This document shows, one piece after another, positions 51,574 to 60,901 of a DNA stretch of 64,000 bases. The notes under the pieces were generated by a model. The model was not told where the DNA came from, searched no databases, and was given only the letters and a program-made list of their open reading frames with translations. This stretch comes from Viridibacterium sp035456105 (GTDB taxonomy: Bacteria; Pseudomonadota; Gammaproteobacteria; Burkholderiales; Rhodocyclaceae): the NCBI GenBank assembly GCA_035456105.1, contig DATIDV010000017.1, positions 248,001 through 312,000 on the forward strand, written 5' to 3'. Made by a program: the position numbers and the translations under genes. Each line of letters begins with the position of its first letter. Positions within the stretch are counted from its first letter, which is position 1.

Positions 51574-53544
51574 TTACTTGAAGTAGTACTGCTGCACCAG
51601 CGTCGGGCCCGGGGAGGGATAAGTCCAGCCCCATACCATCTTCTCGTACACGTTCATGAGCTTGGCGTTGTGGATACCCGTCTGTGTCGGCGGCTTCACG
51701 GTGCCGAGCACTTCCAACTCATCCGCCGCGATCGCCAGGATCTGCTTGAACAAAGCATCGGCCTCCTTGTCGTTCTTGGCATTCTTCCATTCGTCATAGA
51801 GATCGAGGCGCTTCTTCATGCTCGCCGGTGGTTCTTCACCGCTCTTGCCCTTGGTCTCGTACCACTTCACCCACAACAGGCTCTGGCGCGATTCCTGTGG
51901 ATGCACGGCAACATAGCCACGTGGATTCTGCGTCGGGTCGAAGCCGCCAGCCAGACTATCCACGCTCAGGTCGTAGTCGTTTCCGTTGGCACGGTCGTAA
52001 TACAGCGTGCGCTCCGAAGCCTGGATCTGCAGATCGAGACCAATCTTCTGGTACTGCTTGCGCAAGAGTTCCAGCATGTCGACCTGATAAGTCGTAGCAA
52101 GGCTGACGATGACGCCCATCGAGATGCGGCCGCCGGTCTTGTACTGGCGATAGCCCTCTGCATCACGCGTGGTCAGGCCCATCTTGTCGAGCAGCTCATT
52201 CGCGGCCTTGGGGTCGTGCTGAATGTATTGCTTGGCCAGCTTCTCGTTGTAGAACTTGTTCTCCGGTGCCGGCCCGATCTGCCAGGGCTCACCCTTGCCA
52301 AGGAAGATGATGTCGTTGATTTCCTTGCGATCCATGCCTTGCGACAGGGCAACGCGGAACTCCCTGGTACGGAACAGCTGGCGCAGCTTCTCGTTCTTGG
52401 TGCTCTGGTTGATGAACACCGCGATGGCCGTGGCATTGATGTCAGGCAGATACATCAGCTTGTAGCCACCCTTGGCCGAGCCGTCAGCGAGGACCGGACG
52501 GTTCTGGATATTGGAGATGTGGCGGATCTGCAGGTCTAGCTGACCGTTGAGGGCCGCCAGCACAATGGTCTCGATTTCCGAGATGACGTTGAACTGGATC
52601 TTGTCGATATACGGCAGCTGATTGCCCGCCGTGTCGACCTGCCAGAAATAGGGATTGCGTGTCAGCGTCACACGCGTAGCGCTACCACCGTAGGGCTCCG
52701 CGATGACCCAGGGATCCATCACCGGTTTCTCCGGATTGCTCCAGCGGCTGGCGACTTCGATATCGCCGCACTTGAGGCGCATCAGCGCACCCCAGTCAGC
52801 TTGGCGCGTTGCCTTCAGCTCGTCGTCGATCTTCGGGTTGTACTTGGGGTGGAACTTGCCACAGTAGTGCTTGGGATACATCACCGGATGCTGACCAAGA
52901 GGCGTCGCCAGCTCTTCGATGAAGGTCCGGTAGGGGCCGCTGAATTTGAGCTTGAAGTGCGTGTCGTCTATCTTCTCGAACTCCATCAGCTTGCCGTCGC
53001 TGGTGTAGCGGCCGGGGGGTGCCGAAAAGAATTGCTTGTTGCCGAGCAGATCGTTGACCGAAAAGCCGACATCATCCGCACTGAACGGTGCGCCATCGGA
53101 CCAACGCAGGCCCTTGCGTAGCGTGAAGGTGTACTCCTTCGCGTCGGGGCTGAGCGTCCAGCTCTCGGCGAGGTTCGGGATCACGCCCGAGAATTCCTTG
53201 TTCCAGCGCACCAGACCTTGCGGGCTGATCATACGCAGGATGGCGTTGCCGTCACCATTGCCGCGCAATGCGGAGCGCAGCACGCCGCCATATTTGCCGA
53301 CGCTTTCCGGTTTGATGACTTCCGGCTTCTCGGGCAAGCGCTTGTCGAGAGACGGCAGCTTGCCTTCCTTGACCTGCTGCGTCAGAGCGGGCGCTTCATG
53401 AAAACTCGCCAAAGCGGCATGCGACGCCAACGCCGCCGAAGCCATGCAGACATGAAGTAGAAAACTGCGGGCGCTACGAGACGGGCAGGACAGTAGTTTG
53501 CCGTCTGTCGGCCCGGCAATAGGGCCGCTCTCCTTATGACGCAT
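51574..53544 (-). CDS. ABC transporter substrate-binding protein, peptide/opine type (SBP_bac_5)
   Basis: A 656-residue periplasmic binding protein. A signal peptide (LLHVCMASAALASHAALA) is followed by the extended SBP_bac_5 fold: SWTLSPDAKEYTFTLRKGLRWSDG and FRVALSQGMDRKEIND are typical. It is larger than usual. No permease or ATPase gene adjoins it, so it must use a transporter elsewhere. Start ATG 53544 has GAGGAG upstream. Confidence 0.87.
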   Translation of the reverse strand: MRHKESGPIAGPTDGKLLSCPSRSARSFLLHVCMASAALASHAALASFHEAPALTQQVKEGKLPSLDKRLPEKPEVIKPESVGKYGGVLRSALRGNGDGNAILRMISPQGLVRWNKEFSGVIPNLAESWTLSPDAKEYTFTLRKGLRWSDGAPFSADDVGFSVNDLLGNKQFFSAPPGRYTSDGKLMEFEKIDDTHFKLKFSGPYRTFIEELATPLGQHPVMYPKHYCGKFHPKYNPKIDDELKATRQADWGALMRLKCGDIEVASRWSNPEKPVMDPWVIAEPYGGSATRVTLTRNPYFWQVDTAGNQLPYIDKIQFNVISEIETIVLAALNGQLDLQIRHISNIQNRPVLADGSAKGGYKLMYLPDINATAIAVFINQSTKNEKLRQLFRTREFRVALSQGMDRKEINDIIFLGKGEPWQIGPAPENKFYNEKLAKQYIQHDPKAANELLDKMGLTTRDAEGYRQYKTGGRISMGVIVSLATTYQVDMLELLRKQYQKIGLDLQIQASERTLYYDRANGNDYDLSVDSLAGGFDPTQNPRGYVAVHPQESRQSLLWVKWYETKGKSGEEPPASMKKRLDLYDEWKNAKNDKEADALFKQILAIAADELEVLGTVKPPTQTGIHNAKLMNVYEKMVWGWTYPSPGPTLVQQYYFK

Positions 53545-54057
53545 TTCGATCTCCTCGTATTTATGTCTCTTGGTTTGTAAGGCAACAACTTGCCCCCACA
53601 GGTTAAGGAGGGACAGTTGTCCGGTCAATTACAACTTTGCCTGACATTGTCGATGACCGACAAGACGCGGCAAATGCATTCGTGCTGCGATGCAACATGT
53701 GCTGCATGTCACGAACACGACGCGAAGTATGCCCATGTCGTGTGAATCACGGGGACGAACGGCATATTCTCCGACACGCGGCATTGTCCGCCCGGGCTGC
53801 GACAGCTAGCCTGAGACAGGATCAAAAAAATGTGGCGGGCGCTCTCATCGCGTCATGCCATCCGATCCGGAGCGGGGACCGGATCGAACGGGGAATCTTT
53901 TTTTGTAAGTGAGCGGCCATGTCGGGCCAGCGTTGAAGCATGTGCATCGCGAGCGTTTCCTGCGCAAGGCAGACAAACATCGCGGTCACCGTGACGAACT
54001 GACGACATAGCCGCTGTTGTTGTGAACCTTGAAGTAATAAATAGAAAGGTACTTGTC
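53545..54057. other. Intergenic promoter region before the first GH88/105-like gene
   Basis: About 513 bases with no convincing gene. It holds the divergent promoters of the ABC binding-protein and glycoside-hydrolase genes and a GC-rich inverted patch GATCCGGA...CCGGATC near 53870. A T-run follows near 53897. Confidence 0.5.
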
Positions 54058-55578
54058 ATGAATATGTGCATTCCGGCACTGAAGAAGCTGCTGCCGACTC
54101 TTGTCGGCATGAGCCTGGTAGTAGCCGTATCCGCAGCCAGCGCAAGCAATGCGCCCGGCAAGAGTGATGAACATCGCAATGATGGCAATCATCGCGTCAA
54201 GGTTGGCGTCAGTGTCGCCGACTACATCATCAACACCTGGCCTAACCTTGATGACGCGACCTGCGGCGTCAACTGCTTCAGCCTGAGCTACGGCACGGTG
54301 CCTGCAACGCCTGCGCCGAAGTTCTTCGAATACACCAACGGTGTGCCGATGTGGGGCATCTGGAAGATCTATCGCCAGACCGGTGACAAGAAGTACTTCG
54401 ACTACGTCAAGAAGTGGATGGATTCGGTGGTTGATGCCAATGGCAATATCAACTACACCTCCAATGGCTCGCCGACTGCACTGCGTGACCCGACGATTCA
54501 GGACACGATGCAACCTGCAATGATCCTGCTCGCCCTGTACGAAGAAACCAAGGATCAGCGCTATCTGACCGCAGCATCCAAGGTCCGCGCGGCGATCAAC
54601 AACATCAAGAAGAACCCGCAAGGCGCCTTCTGGCACAAGCCGACCTACCCGAACCAGCAATGGCTCGACGGTATCTACATGTCGGAGCCGTTCCTGGCGA
54701 AGTACGGCAAGCTGTATGCCGACAAGGCCATCCCAGGCGATTCGATCACGGCTTTCAACACCGTCACGACGCAGATCAAGCTGGCTGATCAATTCACCTT
54801 CAACCCGACCAAGAACCTCTACTACCACGCCTGGAACGGCGCGACAGATGGCATCTGGGTGGGCCTGAAGACAGCTCCGGCAATCGGTCAGGTCACGACC
54901 AACGTTCTCTGGAGCCGTTCGATCGCCTGGTACTACCTGGGCGTGATCGACGTGCTCGACTCGCTGCCGAAGAATCATCCGGATCGCAAGCAACTCGAGC
55001 GCATCGTGAAGAACATCTCGCAAGCGCTGGCCAAGTACCAGGATCGCAAGACGGGTCTGTGGAACCAGGTCATCGATGTCACCAACGACAAGCTGCCAGC
55101 CAACGGCGGTTACGCCAACGAGTCGGTTGCTGCCCTGCCGAACTGGAACGAAACCTCGGCTAGCGCGCTGTTCGTCTATGGTCTGGCAAAGTCAGTTCGC
55201 AAGGGCTACATCTCGCCGCTGTATGAGATCTCTGCTCTGCAAGGCTGGAACGGCGTGAAGACGCAAGTCGAGATCGCCGGTGCTTCGGTCAAGGTGCACG
55301 GCACCGTGGTGGGCATGAGCGTGGGCGGCACGTACAACTCGTACGTGAATGCTGACTTCCGTTCGGATCTGTCGACGGGTGCTTTGCCTGCACCGGCAGG
55401 TTGCACGCAAGTCGCTTACGTGACGCCACCGGTTAACTGCAAGTACCTCTACGTACGCGACAACGTGCCGCAAGGTATGGGCGCTGTGCTGCTGGCAGCA
55501 AGCGAAATGGAAGACGCGCCAGGTTTGCATCTTGGTGAATACAAGCACGACAAGCACGACAAAAACGACAAGCACTAA
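54058..55578 (+). CDS. GH88/GH105-like unsaturated glycuronyl hydrolase, paralogue 1
   Basis: A 506-residue exported protein with a signal peptide ending near AASASN. It matches the GH88/105 (alpha/alpha)6 barrel: DTMQPAMILLALYEET, PTYPNQQWLDGIYMSEPF with the likely catalytic Asp, LYYHAWNG, VLWSRSIAWYYLGVIDVL and NWNETSASALFVYGL. Such enzymes trim unsaturated uronic acids from pectin or glycosaminoglycan oligosaccharides. It ends in an unusual Lys/His/Asp-repeat tail (KHDKHDKNDKH). ATG 54058 is chosen; AGAAAGGTA precedes it. Confidence 0.85.
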   Translation: MNMCIPALKKLLPTLVGMSLVVAVSAASASNAPGKSDEHRNDGNHRVKVGVSVADYIINTWPNLDDATCGVNCFSLSYGTVPATPAPKFFEYTNGVPMWGIWKIYRQTGDKKYFDYVKKWMDSVVDANGNINYTSNGSPTALRDPTIQDTMQPAMILLALYEETKDQRYLTAASKVRAAINNIKKNPQGAFWHKPTYPNQQWLDGIYMSEPFLAKYGKLYADKAIPGDSITAFNTVTTQIKLADQFTFNPTKNLYYHAWNGATDGIWVGLKTAPAIGQVTTNVLWSRSIAWYYLGVIDVLDSLPKNHPDRKQLERIVKNISQALAKYQDRKTGLWNQVIDVTNDKLPANGGYANESVAALPNWNETSASALFVYGLAKSVRKGYISPLYEISALQGWNGVKTQVEIAGASVKVHGTVVGMSVGGTYNSYVNADFRSDLSTGALPAPAGCTQVAYVTPPVNCKYLYVRDNVPQGMGAVLLAASEMEDAPGLHLGEYKHDKHDKNDKH

Positions 55579-55987
55579 GTCGGTAGCAGCATCGAAGAAA
55601 GCCCACGGCATGCCGTGGGCTTTTTTTATGCCCATACGCTGAGAAAACGCTTACCCGGGCAAGCACAGTTTTGTGACGGAAATACCTGCCCAGCCGGGCA
55701 CGCAGCGCTTTGTGTGGCATAAGCACCAACTTCCGGGTCTGCCGGATGCGCGGCATTGACAGCGGGTCAACCCTAGGGCTAGTGTCCCGCCCGCAACACA
55801 ATTTTGCAATTGACCTGACATGGCCACATTACGTGGCTTTTTTAATGCCCGGTCGAACGGGATTGTTTGCGGGGAGGGTGGACGGTCGGCGTTGAACGGA
55901 ATTTCCGTGCGTGCACGGGATGACCGGTCTACCGAGACCGCAGCCGCGATAGATATCAGCAATACCTATAACCAGAAAGGTAAGACC
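55579..55987. other. Intergenic region between the two GH88/105-like genes
   Basis: It contains the terminator at 55597-55627, then about 360 bases without a gene. A palindromic CCACATTACGTGG lies near 55823-55835. AGAAAGGTA before 55988 resembles the leader of the first paralogue. Confidence 0.55.
55597..55627 (+). terminator. Rho-independent terminator after GH88/105 paralogue 1
   Basis: GCCCACGGCA and TGCCGTGGGC form a perfect palindromic stem followed by seven T. Confidence 0.88.
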
Positions 55988-57391
55988 ATGAAGATGTGCC
56001 TTCCTGCCCTGAAGAAATGCGTGCCGGCATTTCTCGGGCTCAGTCTGCTTGCATCCGCAAGCATCGCCCACGCAGCGCCGAAAGTCGGCGTCAGCGTCGC
56101 CAACTACATGATTGCAACCTGGCCGAATCTTGACGATACGACCTGCGGCGTTAATTGCTTCAACCTGACCTATTCGACCGTACCGGCTACCGGCGTGCCG
56201 AAGTACTGGGAATACACCAATGGCGTGCCACTCATGGGCGTCTGGAAGCTGTACGAGAAGACCGGCAACGTGGCGTACTACAACTACGTCAAGAAGTTCA
56301 TCGACTCGAAGATCGATGCCAACGGCAACATTGACTACACCTTCGGCGGTACCGCGGTACGCGACCCGCACATCCAGGACACGATGCAGCCCGGCATGAT
56401 CTTGCCTGCGCTGTACAAGAAGACCAAGGATCCGCGCTACCTGCAGGCCATGGTCAACCTGCGCGCCGTGTTCAACACGATGTCGGTCAACCCTGAAGGC
56501 GCCTGGTGGCACAAGCCGACCTACCCGAACCAGCAATGGCTGGATTCGACCTATATGTCCCTGCCATTCCTGTCCATGTACGCCAAGGACTACGCAGACA
56601 AGCAAGTCAAGGGCGATGCTGCCGTCTCGTTCAACATGATCACCAAGCAGCTCAAGCTGATGAGTGACAACACCCTGAACGCCACCAAGGGCCTCTATTA
56701 CCACGGCTGGAATGACTCGGCTGACGGTGTCTGGGCTGGCTTGAAGAGCCCACCAGCCATTGGCGCAACTACTTCACCCGTGTTGTGGAGCCGCTCGATT
56801 GCCTGGCTGTATGTCGGCGTGATCGAAGTCCTGGAAAACCTGCCCGAAGACCACCCTGATCGCAACAAGCTGCGCCAGATCGTCAAGAACATTTCGATCG
56901 CGCTCGAGAAGTATCAGGATCCAAAGACCGGTCTGTGGAATCAGGTCATCGACGTGACCAACGACAAGCTGCCAGCCAACGGTGGTTATCCGAACGAGGC
57001 TGTTCCGGCTCTGCCGAACTGGAACGAAACCTCGGCCAGCGCCTTGTTTGTTTATGGTCTGTCGAAGGCTGAGCGCGCCGACATCCTCGCGCCACATTAT
57101 CGTGAGGTGGCCGACCGCGGCTGGGCTGGCGTGAAGAAGCAGGTCGAGATCGCCGGTACCTCCGTCAAGGTGCACGGCACCGTCGTAGGTCTGAGCGTGA
57201 ACGGTTCGTACAACGCCTACGTCAATGCCGACTTCCGTACCGATCTGACGACGGGCGATCTGCCTGCACCGGCCGGTTGCACTCAAGTTCCTTATGTGAC
57301 GCCTGCCGCAAACTGCAAGTACATTTACGTGCGTGACAACGTGCCGCAAGGTATCGGCGCCGTGATGCTGGCAGCCAGCGAAATGGAGTAA
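55988..57391 (+). CDS. GH88/GH105-like unsaturated glycuronyl hydrolase, paralogue 2
   Basis: A 467-residue exported paralogue of the preceding protein with the same motifs (DTMQPGMILPALYKKT, PTYPNQQWLDSTYMSLPF, LYYHGWND, VLWSRSIAWLYVGVIEVL). It lacks the HDK-rich tail and the charged insert after the signal peptide. Tandem duplication followed by divergence is likely. ATG 55988 is supported by AGAAAGGTA upstream. Confidence 0.85.
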   Translation: MKMCLPALKKCVPAFLGLSLLASASIAHAAPKVGVSVANYMIATWPNLDDTTCGVNCFNLTYSTVPATGVPKYWEYTNGVPLMGVWKLYEKTGNVAYYNYVKKFIDSKIDANGNIDYTFGGTAVRDPHIQDTMQPGMILPALYKKTKDPRYLQAMVNLRAVFNTMSVNPEGAWWHKPTYPNQQWLDSTYMSLPFLSMYAKDYADKQVKGDAAVSFNMITKQLKLMSDNTLNATKGLYYHGWNDSADGVWAGLKSPPAIGATTSPVLWSRSIAWLYVGVIEVLENLPEDHPDRNKLRQIVKNISIALEKYQDPKTGLWNQVIDVTNDKLPANGGYPNEAVPALPNWNETSASALFVYGLSKAERADILAPHYREVADRGWAGVKKQVEIAGTSVKVHGTVVGLSVNGSYNAYVNADFRTDLTTGDLPAPAGCTQVPYVTPAANCKYIYVRDNVPQGIGAVMLAASEME

Positions 57392-57431
57392 GCGATTCAA
57401 TGCGTCAGGTCTTTCTGGCGCTTGTCTCAAG

Positions 57432-57464
57432 AAAAACCCACGGCGTGCCGTGGGTTTTTCTTTG
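57432..57464 (+). terminator. Rho-independent terminator after GH88/105 paralogue 2
   Basis: AAAAACCCACGGC and GCCGTGGGTTTTT form the stem around GT. The sequence is very similar to the terminator of paralogue 1. Confidence 0.88.
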
Positions 57465-57575
57465 GGCGCAAGCTGACAAGGCTTGAAAACGCCAGCTTAT
57501 GGATTTCGGCGACAATAGCGCTCCTTACGGCGCGCCCGATCCCGCAAGCTGCCGCGCAACAACACCGCAACTCAC

Positions 57576-57956
57576 ATGACCCAGCAAACCGCTTACACCG
57601 CCCTCGGTGGCGAAACCACCATTCGCGCCCTCGTCGACCGCTTCTACGACATCATGGATCTGGACGATCAGGCCCGCGGCATCCGCACCCTGCATCCACA
57701 ATCGCTGGAAGGCAGTCGCGAGAAGCTGTTCGAGTACTTCTCTTTCTGGCTGGGCGGCCCACAGACCTACATTGAGAAAAACGGCCATCCACGCATGCGC
57801 TCACGCCACATGCCGTTCACCATTGGCGAGGCTGAGCGCAATCAGTGGCTGCACTGCATGCAGCAGGCTTTCGACGAAATCCTGCCGGCTGGCGAGTATC
57901 GCGACAAGTTCTGGGAGGCCATCGTCGGGCTCGCCGACCATATGCGCAACCAATGA
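57576..57956 (+). CDS. Group II truncated hemoglobin
   Basis: A 126-residue 2/2 hemoglobin. YTALGGETTIRALVDRFYDIMD begins the fold. HMPFTIGEAERNQWLHCM carries the proximal His region and the group II Trp in QWL. Group II proteins bind O2 and detoxify NO or peroxide. No NsrR or FNR site was found in front. Confidence 0.9.
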   Translation: MTQQTAYTALGGETTIRALVDRFYDIMDLDDQARGIRTLHPQSLEGSREKLFEYFSFWLGGPQTYIEKNGHPRMRSRHMPFTIGEAERNQWLHCMQQAFDEILPAGEYRDKFWEAIVGLADHMRNQ

Positions 57957-58096
57957 GCGAGGCTTCGTCTGCAAGCTGCTTTTGCGGCATATGCATTAGC
58001 AGAACCTCCGCATAAGCAATGCAGTTTTTCTTCGTTCCTTTCATAAGGAGCGGTCAATACAGTGCGTCCACTCACAACAAACGCAGGGGCGCACAC

Positions 58097-59113
58097 ATGA
58101 ACTTCTCTGACTCTTTCAAACCGGCGCGTCGCGCCGTACTGGCCTTGACGCTGGCGATCGCCGCAGGCGCCGCCTGGGCTGACACCACGCTGTTGAACGT
58201 TTCCTACGACCCGACACGCGAGCTGTACGAGAACTTCAACGAATCCTTCGCCAAGTACTGGAAGACCAAGACCGGAGAAGTGGTCAAGGTCAAGCAATCG
58301 CATGGTGGCTCGGGTGGTCAGGCACGTGCCGTGATCGACGGGCTGGATGCCGACGTGGTCACGCTCGCACTGGGCTACGACATCGAGGCTATTGCCGCCA
58401 AGGGCCTGATCGCCACGGACTGGCAGAAGAAGCTGGAACACAACTCGGCGCCATACACCTCGACCATCGTCTTCCTGGTGCGCAAGGGCAATCCAAAGAA
58501 GATCAAGGACTGGGCTGATCTGGCACGCAGCGGAGTGGAAGTGATTACGCCTAATCCGAAGACTTCCGGCGGCGCACGCTGGAACTACCTCGCAGCCTGG
58601 GGCTACGCGCTTGAGCAAAAGGGTGGCAATGATGACTCGGCCAAGGCCTTCGTCAGGCAGATCTACAGCAACGTCAAGGTACTGGATTCGGGCGCTCGCG
58701 GTGCGACCACGACCTTCACTGAAAAGGGCATCGGCGATGTGCTGATCGCCTGGGAAAACGAAGCCTACCTGTCGCTGAAGGAGCTGCCGGGCCAGTTCGA
58801 GATTGTCACACCATCGCTGTCGATTCTTGCCGAACCGCCGGTAGCCGTGGTCGACAAGGTGGTCGATCGCAAGGGCACGCGCAAGGTCGCCGAAGCCTAC
58901 CTGCAGTATCTGTATTCGCCAGAAGGTCAGGACGTAGCCGGCAAGAATTACTACCGTCCGATCGATGCCAAGGTGGCTGCAAAATATGCCAAACAGTTTG
59001 CCCCGGTAAAGCTGTTCAAGCTCGATCAACATTTTGGTAACTGGCAGACCGCCCAGAAGACGCACTTTGCTGACGGTGGTCAGTTCGACCAGATCTACAC
59101 GCCAGGCAAGTAA
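58097..59113 (+). CDS. sbp: Sulfate/thiosulfate ABC transporter substrate-binding protein
   Basis: A 338-residue periplasmic sulfate-binding protein with a signal peptide ending at AWADTT. LLNVSYDPTRELYENFN, KQSHGGSGGQARAV, VITPNPKTSGGARWNYLAAW and ILAEPPVAVVDKVVD are Sbp signatures. No permease follows, so the transporter is elsewhere. It fits the sulfur-starvation genes 1-5 kb downstream. A strong terminator follows. Confidence 0.93.
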   Translation: MNFSDSFKPARRAVLALTLAIAAGAAWADTTLLNVSYDPTRELYENFNESFAKYWKTKTGEVVKVKQSHGGSGGQARAVIDGLDADVVTLALGYDIEAIAAKGLIATDWQKKLEHNSAPYTSTIVFLVRKGNPKKIKDWADLARSGVEVITPNPKTSGGARWNYLAAWGYALEQKGGNDDSAKAFVRQIYSNVKVLDSGARGATTTFTEKGIGDVLIAWENEAYLSLKELPGQFEIVTPSLSILAEPPVAVVDKVVDRKGTRKVAEAYLQYLYSPEGQDVAGKNYYRPIDAKVAAKYAKQFAPVKLFKLDQHFGNWQTAQKTHFADGGQFDQIYTPGK

Positions 59114-59129
59114 GCCGGGGCAACACGAC

Positions 59130-59163
59130 GGAAAGGGCTGCCTCGGCAGCCCTTTCCCTTTTT
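59130..59163 (+). terminator. Rho-independent terminator after sbp
   Basis: GGAAAGGGCTGCC and GGCAGCCCTTTCC form a perfect 13-bp stem with a TC loop, followed by C and a T-run. Confidence 0.9.
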
Positions 59164-59580
59164 CCCCCGCGCCATCCCACCTCCTCTGAGCCGTTTCCTC
59201 CTGCATGCCCTGAGCGGTTTTACTCTCTGGTACGTCTGGGCCCTTGTCGACAATGCATTCAAATCCGGCATGAGCCCTTACAGTGCGCCCGTTCGCGCAG
59301 TCATGCCCTCCGGCTTTCCGCTCTGAACCTGACAGATAAACAGGTTCATGAAACTCAAGCTTGCTGCCAACTCCCGTCTGTAATACCTCGCTCAAACAAA
59401 AGCCCCGTCAACGGGGCTTTTGTTTTTGGTGCTCATCATTCGCGTTGCACGACTATCCGTCCCAAGCTGCTGATATCGATCCCGGCTGACAGCTCCTGAC
59501 CTTTGCCAGTTCTTGTCATCGTCGGAATATGCATCCTGCTTTTCCGCTCGATACGCGCACAGGTCAAGAGAATCTACCGC
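59164..59580. other. Intergenic region after sbp
   Basis: No recognisable gene; a second terminator-like hairpin sits at 59397-59427, which suggests an unidentified small transcript between 59164 and 59396. Long minus-strand frames here are shadows of sbp. Confidence 0.4.
59397..59427 (+). terminator. Second terminator-like hairpin downstream of sbp
   Basis: AAAAGCCCCGT and ACGGGGCTTTT around CA, followed by GTTTTT. It has no coding gene in front of it, so it may close a small RNA or a remnant. Confidence 0.75.
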
Positions 59581-59712
59581 TCAGTGGCAGTGATAGCCGC
59601 CATTCTTGTGATCGTGATGGCATCCATTCTTGTCGGTACCGCCGGAATGAGCTATTGCGGTGCCACTGAGGACTGATAGTGATACGAGGACAAGAGTGAC
59701 TAATTTTTTCAT
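59581..59712 (-). CDS. Small secreted YHYH-type protein
   Basis: A 43-residue protein too short for usual gene callers. A signal peptide (MKKLVTLVLVSLSVLSGTAIA) is followed by HSGGTDKNGCHHDHKNGGYHCH, split here as HSGGTDKNGC and HHDHKNGGYHCH. The Cys/His ending matches the small YHYH domain, likely metal-binding. AAGGGA lies before the ATG at 59712. Confidence 0.75.
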   Translation of the reverse strand: MKKLVTLVLVSLSVLSGTAIAHSGGTDKNGCHHDHKNGGYHCH

Positions 59713-59778
59713 GGTGGTCCCTTGAGAATTCGGTCAGAGAGGGTGCTGCCGTGTCACCGGACAGTTGCGCTGAGTACG

Positions 59779-59907
59779 TCAGCCTTGGAGTAACGACAGC
59801 CCATGGATGGCCATTGCCAGTGGTATTAACGTGGCGCCGGCAAGCAGAACGAATCGCTGCATCGATTTTTGCGTATCCTCAATTTTCAGGAGCATTGCTA
59901 CTTTCAT
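59779..59907 (-). CDS. Small single-pass membrane protein
   Basis: A 42-residue protein: a charged amphipathic start (MKVAMLLKIEDTQKSMQRF) then one hydrophobic helix (VLLAGATLIPLAMAIHGLSLL). I chose ATG 59907 because GGAAGGG lies 6 bases upstream. No family is recognised. Confidence 0.55.
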   Translation of the reverse strand: MKVAMLLKIEDTQKSMQRFVLLAGATLIPLAMAIHGLSLLQG

Positions 59908-60247
59908 TGCACACCCTTCCTTGACCTTGACGACTTCGCTCCGGGCGAATTGCGCGGAACGAGCGTCGATACCTTGTCGTGATCCTAGCTGTCCCCGATG
60001 GTGCGAGCGGTAGCCAGAGGCGCCAATCACTTATCCCTGACCGCCATACGCCGGTGGCGCTTGCTCGACGAGCTGATCAGGCATCGCGCGACCTGGCATG
60101 CAAGCGCGTCGCACCCTCACCTATGCAATCCACGCAAACGCGATAAGCAATACAGAACTAATTGGTTAGTTCCAGCTGTTGCAATCCGTACAGTTCCGTT
60201 CACTCAGACGCCCGGCATTCCCGGCGTGGTCAGCGAAAGGAACGAAT
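59908..60247. other. Intergenic promoter region of the ssu cluster
   Basis: About 340 bases without a clear gene. It contains the palindrome at 60155-60172 and the ssuE ribosome site AAAGGAACG just before 60248. Confidence 0.55.
60155..60172 (+). promoter_or_regulatory. Palindromic candidate operator before ssuE
   Basis: GAACTAA and TTAGTTC are exact complements around TTGG, 75 nt before the ssuE ATG. It is a plausible site for a sulfur-starvation regulator (CysB/Cbl/SsuR type), but no such gene is in the window. Confidence 0.5.
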
Positions 60248-60823
60248 ATGTCGGTTCTCACCATTGCTTCCAGCCCGTCGGCCAACTCGCGCTCGGCGCG
60301 TCTGCTCGGCCGTGCCCGCGAAGCACTGACTGCTGGTGGCGTCGCCAGCGAGCATCTTGAACTGCGCGGTCTGCCGGCAGAAGCGCTGCTGCATGCCAAT
60401 ACGCGTGATCCGCTGATCGCAGCCGCTGTCGCCGCGGTCGCCGAGGCGGATGCCATCATCATCGCCACGCCGGTCTACAAGGCGGCCTACAGCGGCCTGC
60501 TCAAGGTCTTCCTGGATCTTCTGCCGCAGGATGCTTTCACCGGCAAACTGGTTTTACCGATTGCCTCCGGCGGCAGCCTCGCGCATACGCTGGCCATCGA
60601 TTACACACTGCGTCCGGTTCTCGCATCACTCAATGCGCATAACGTGCTGCCCGGCATCTTCGCGGTGGACAAGGACATCGAGATACAGGCTGACGGCACG
60701 CTGGCACTGGCCCCCGCTCTGCTCAAGCGTCTGGGCGAACGCCTGGCCGATCTGCGCGCGCAATTACCGCATGCAGCAGAACTCTCTCAATTTTCACGTC
60801 GTCCGCAGGCCGAGGCGGCCTGA
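60248..60823 (+). CDS. ssuE: NAD(P)H-dependent FMN reductase SsuE
   Basis: Supplies FMNH2 to SsuD. The 191-residue flavodoxin-like protein shows TIASSPSANSRSARLL at the phosphate-binding loop, IIATPVYKAAYSGLLKVFLDLLP and PIASGGSLAH. First gene of ssuE-ssuA-ssuD-ssuC. GAAAGGA precedes the ATG. Confidence 0.93.
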   Translation: MSVLTIASSPSANSRSARLLGRAREALTAGGVASEHLELRGLPAEALLHANTRDPLIAAAVAAVAEADAIIIATPVYKAAYSGLLKVFLDLLPQDAFTGKLVLPIASGGSLAHTLAIDYTLRPVLASLNAHNVLPGIFAVDKDIEIQADGTLALAPALLKRLGERLADLRAQLPHAAELSQFSRRPQAEAA

Positions 60824-60901
60824 GCCGCCTGAGCGGACGATTTCACGCTCATCACTCTGTCGCTCGCTTCATACCCCACTTTCACATAAGGAGAATTGAC
60901 C

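Noticed and set aside
57842..59395. Long minus-strand open frame of 517 residues
   Set aside because: It lies opposite sbp and hemoglobin genes, has no domain and a strange composition; it is a high-GC shadow frame.
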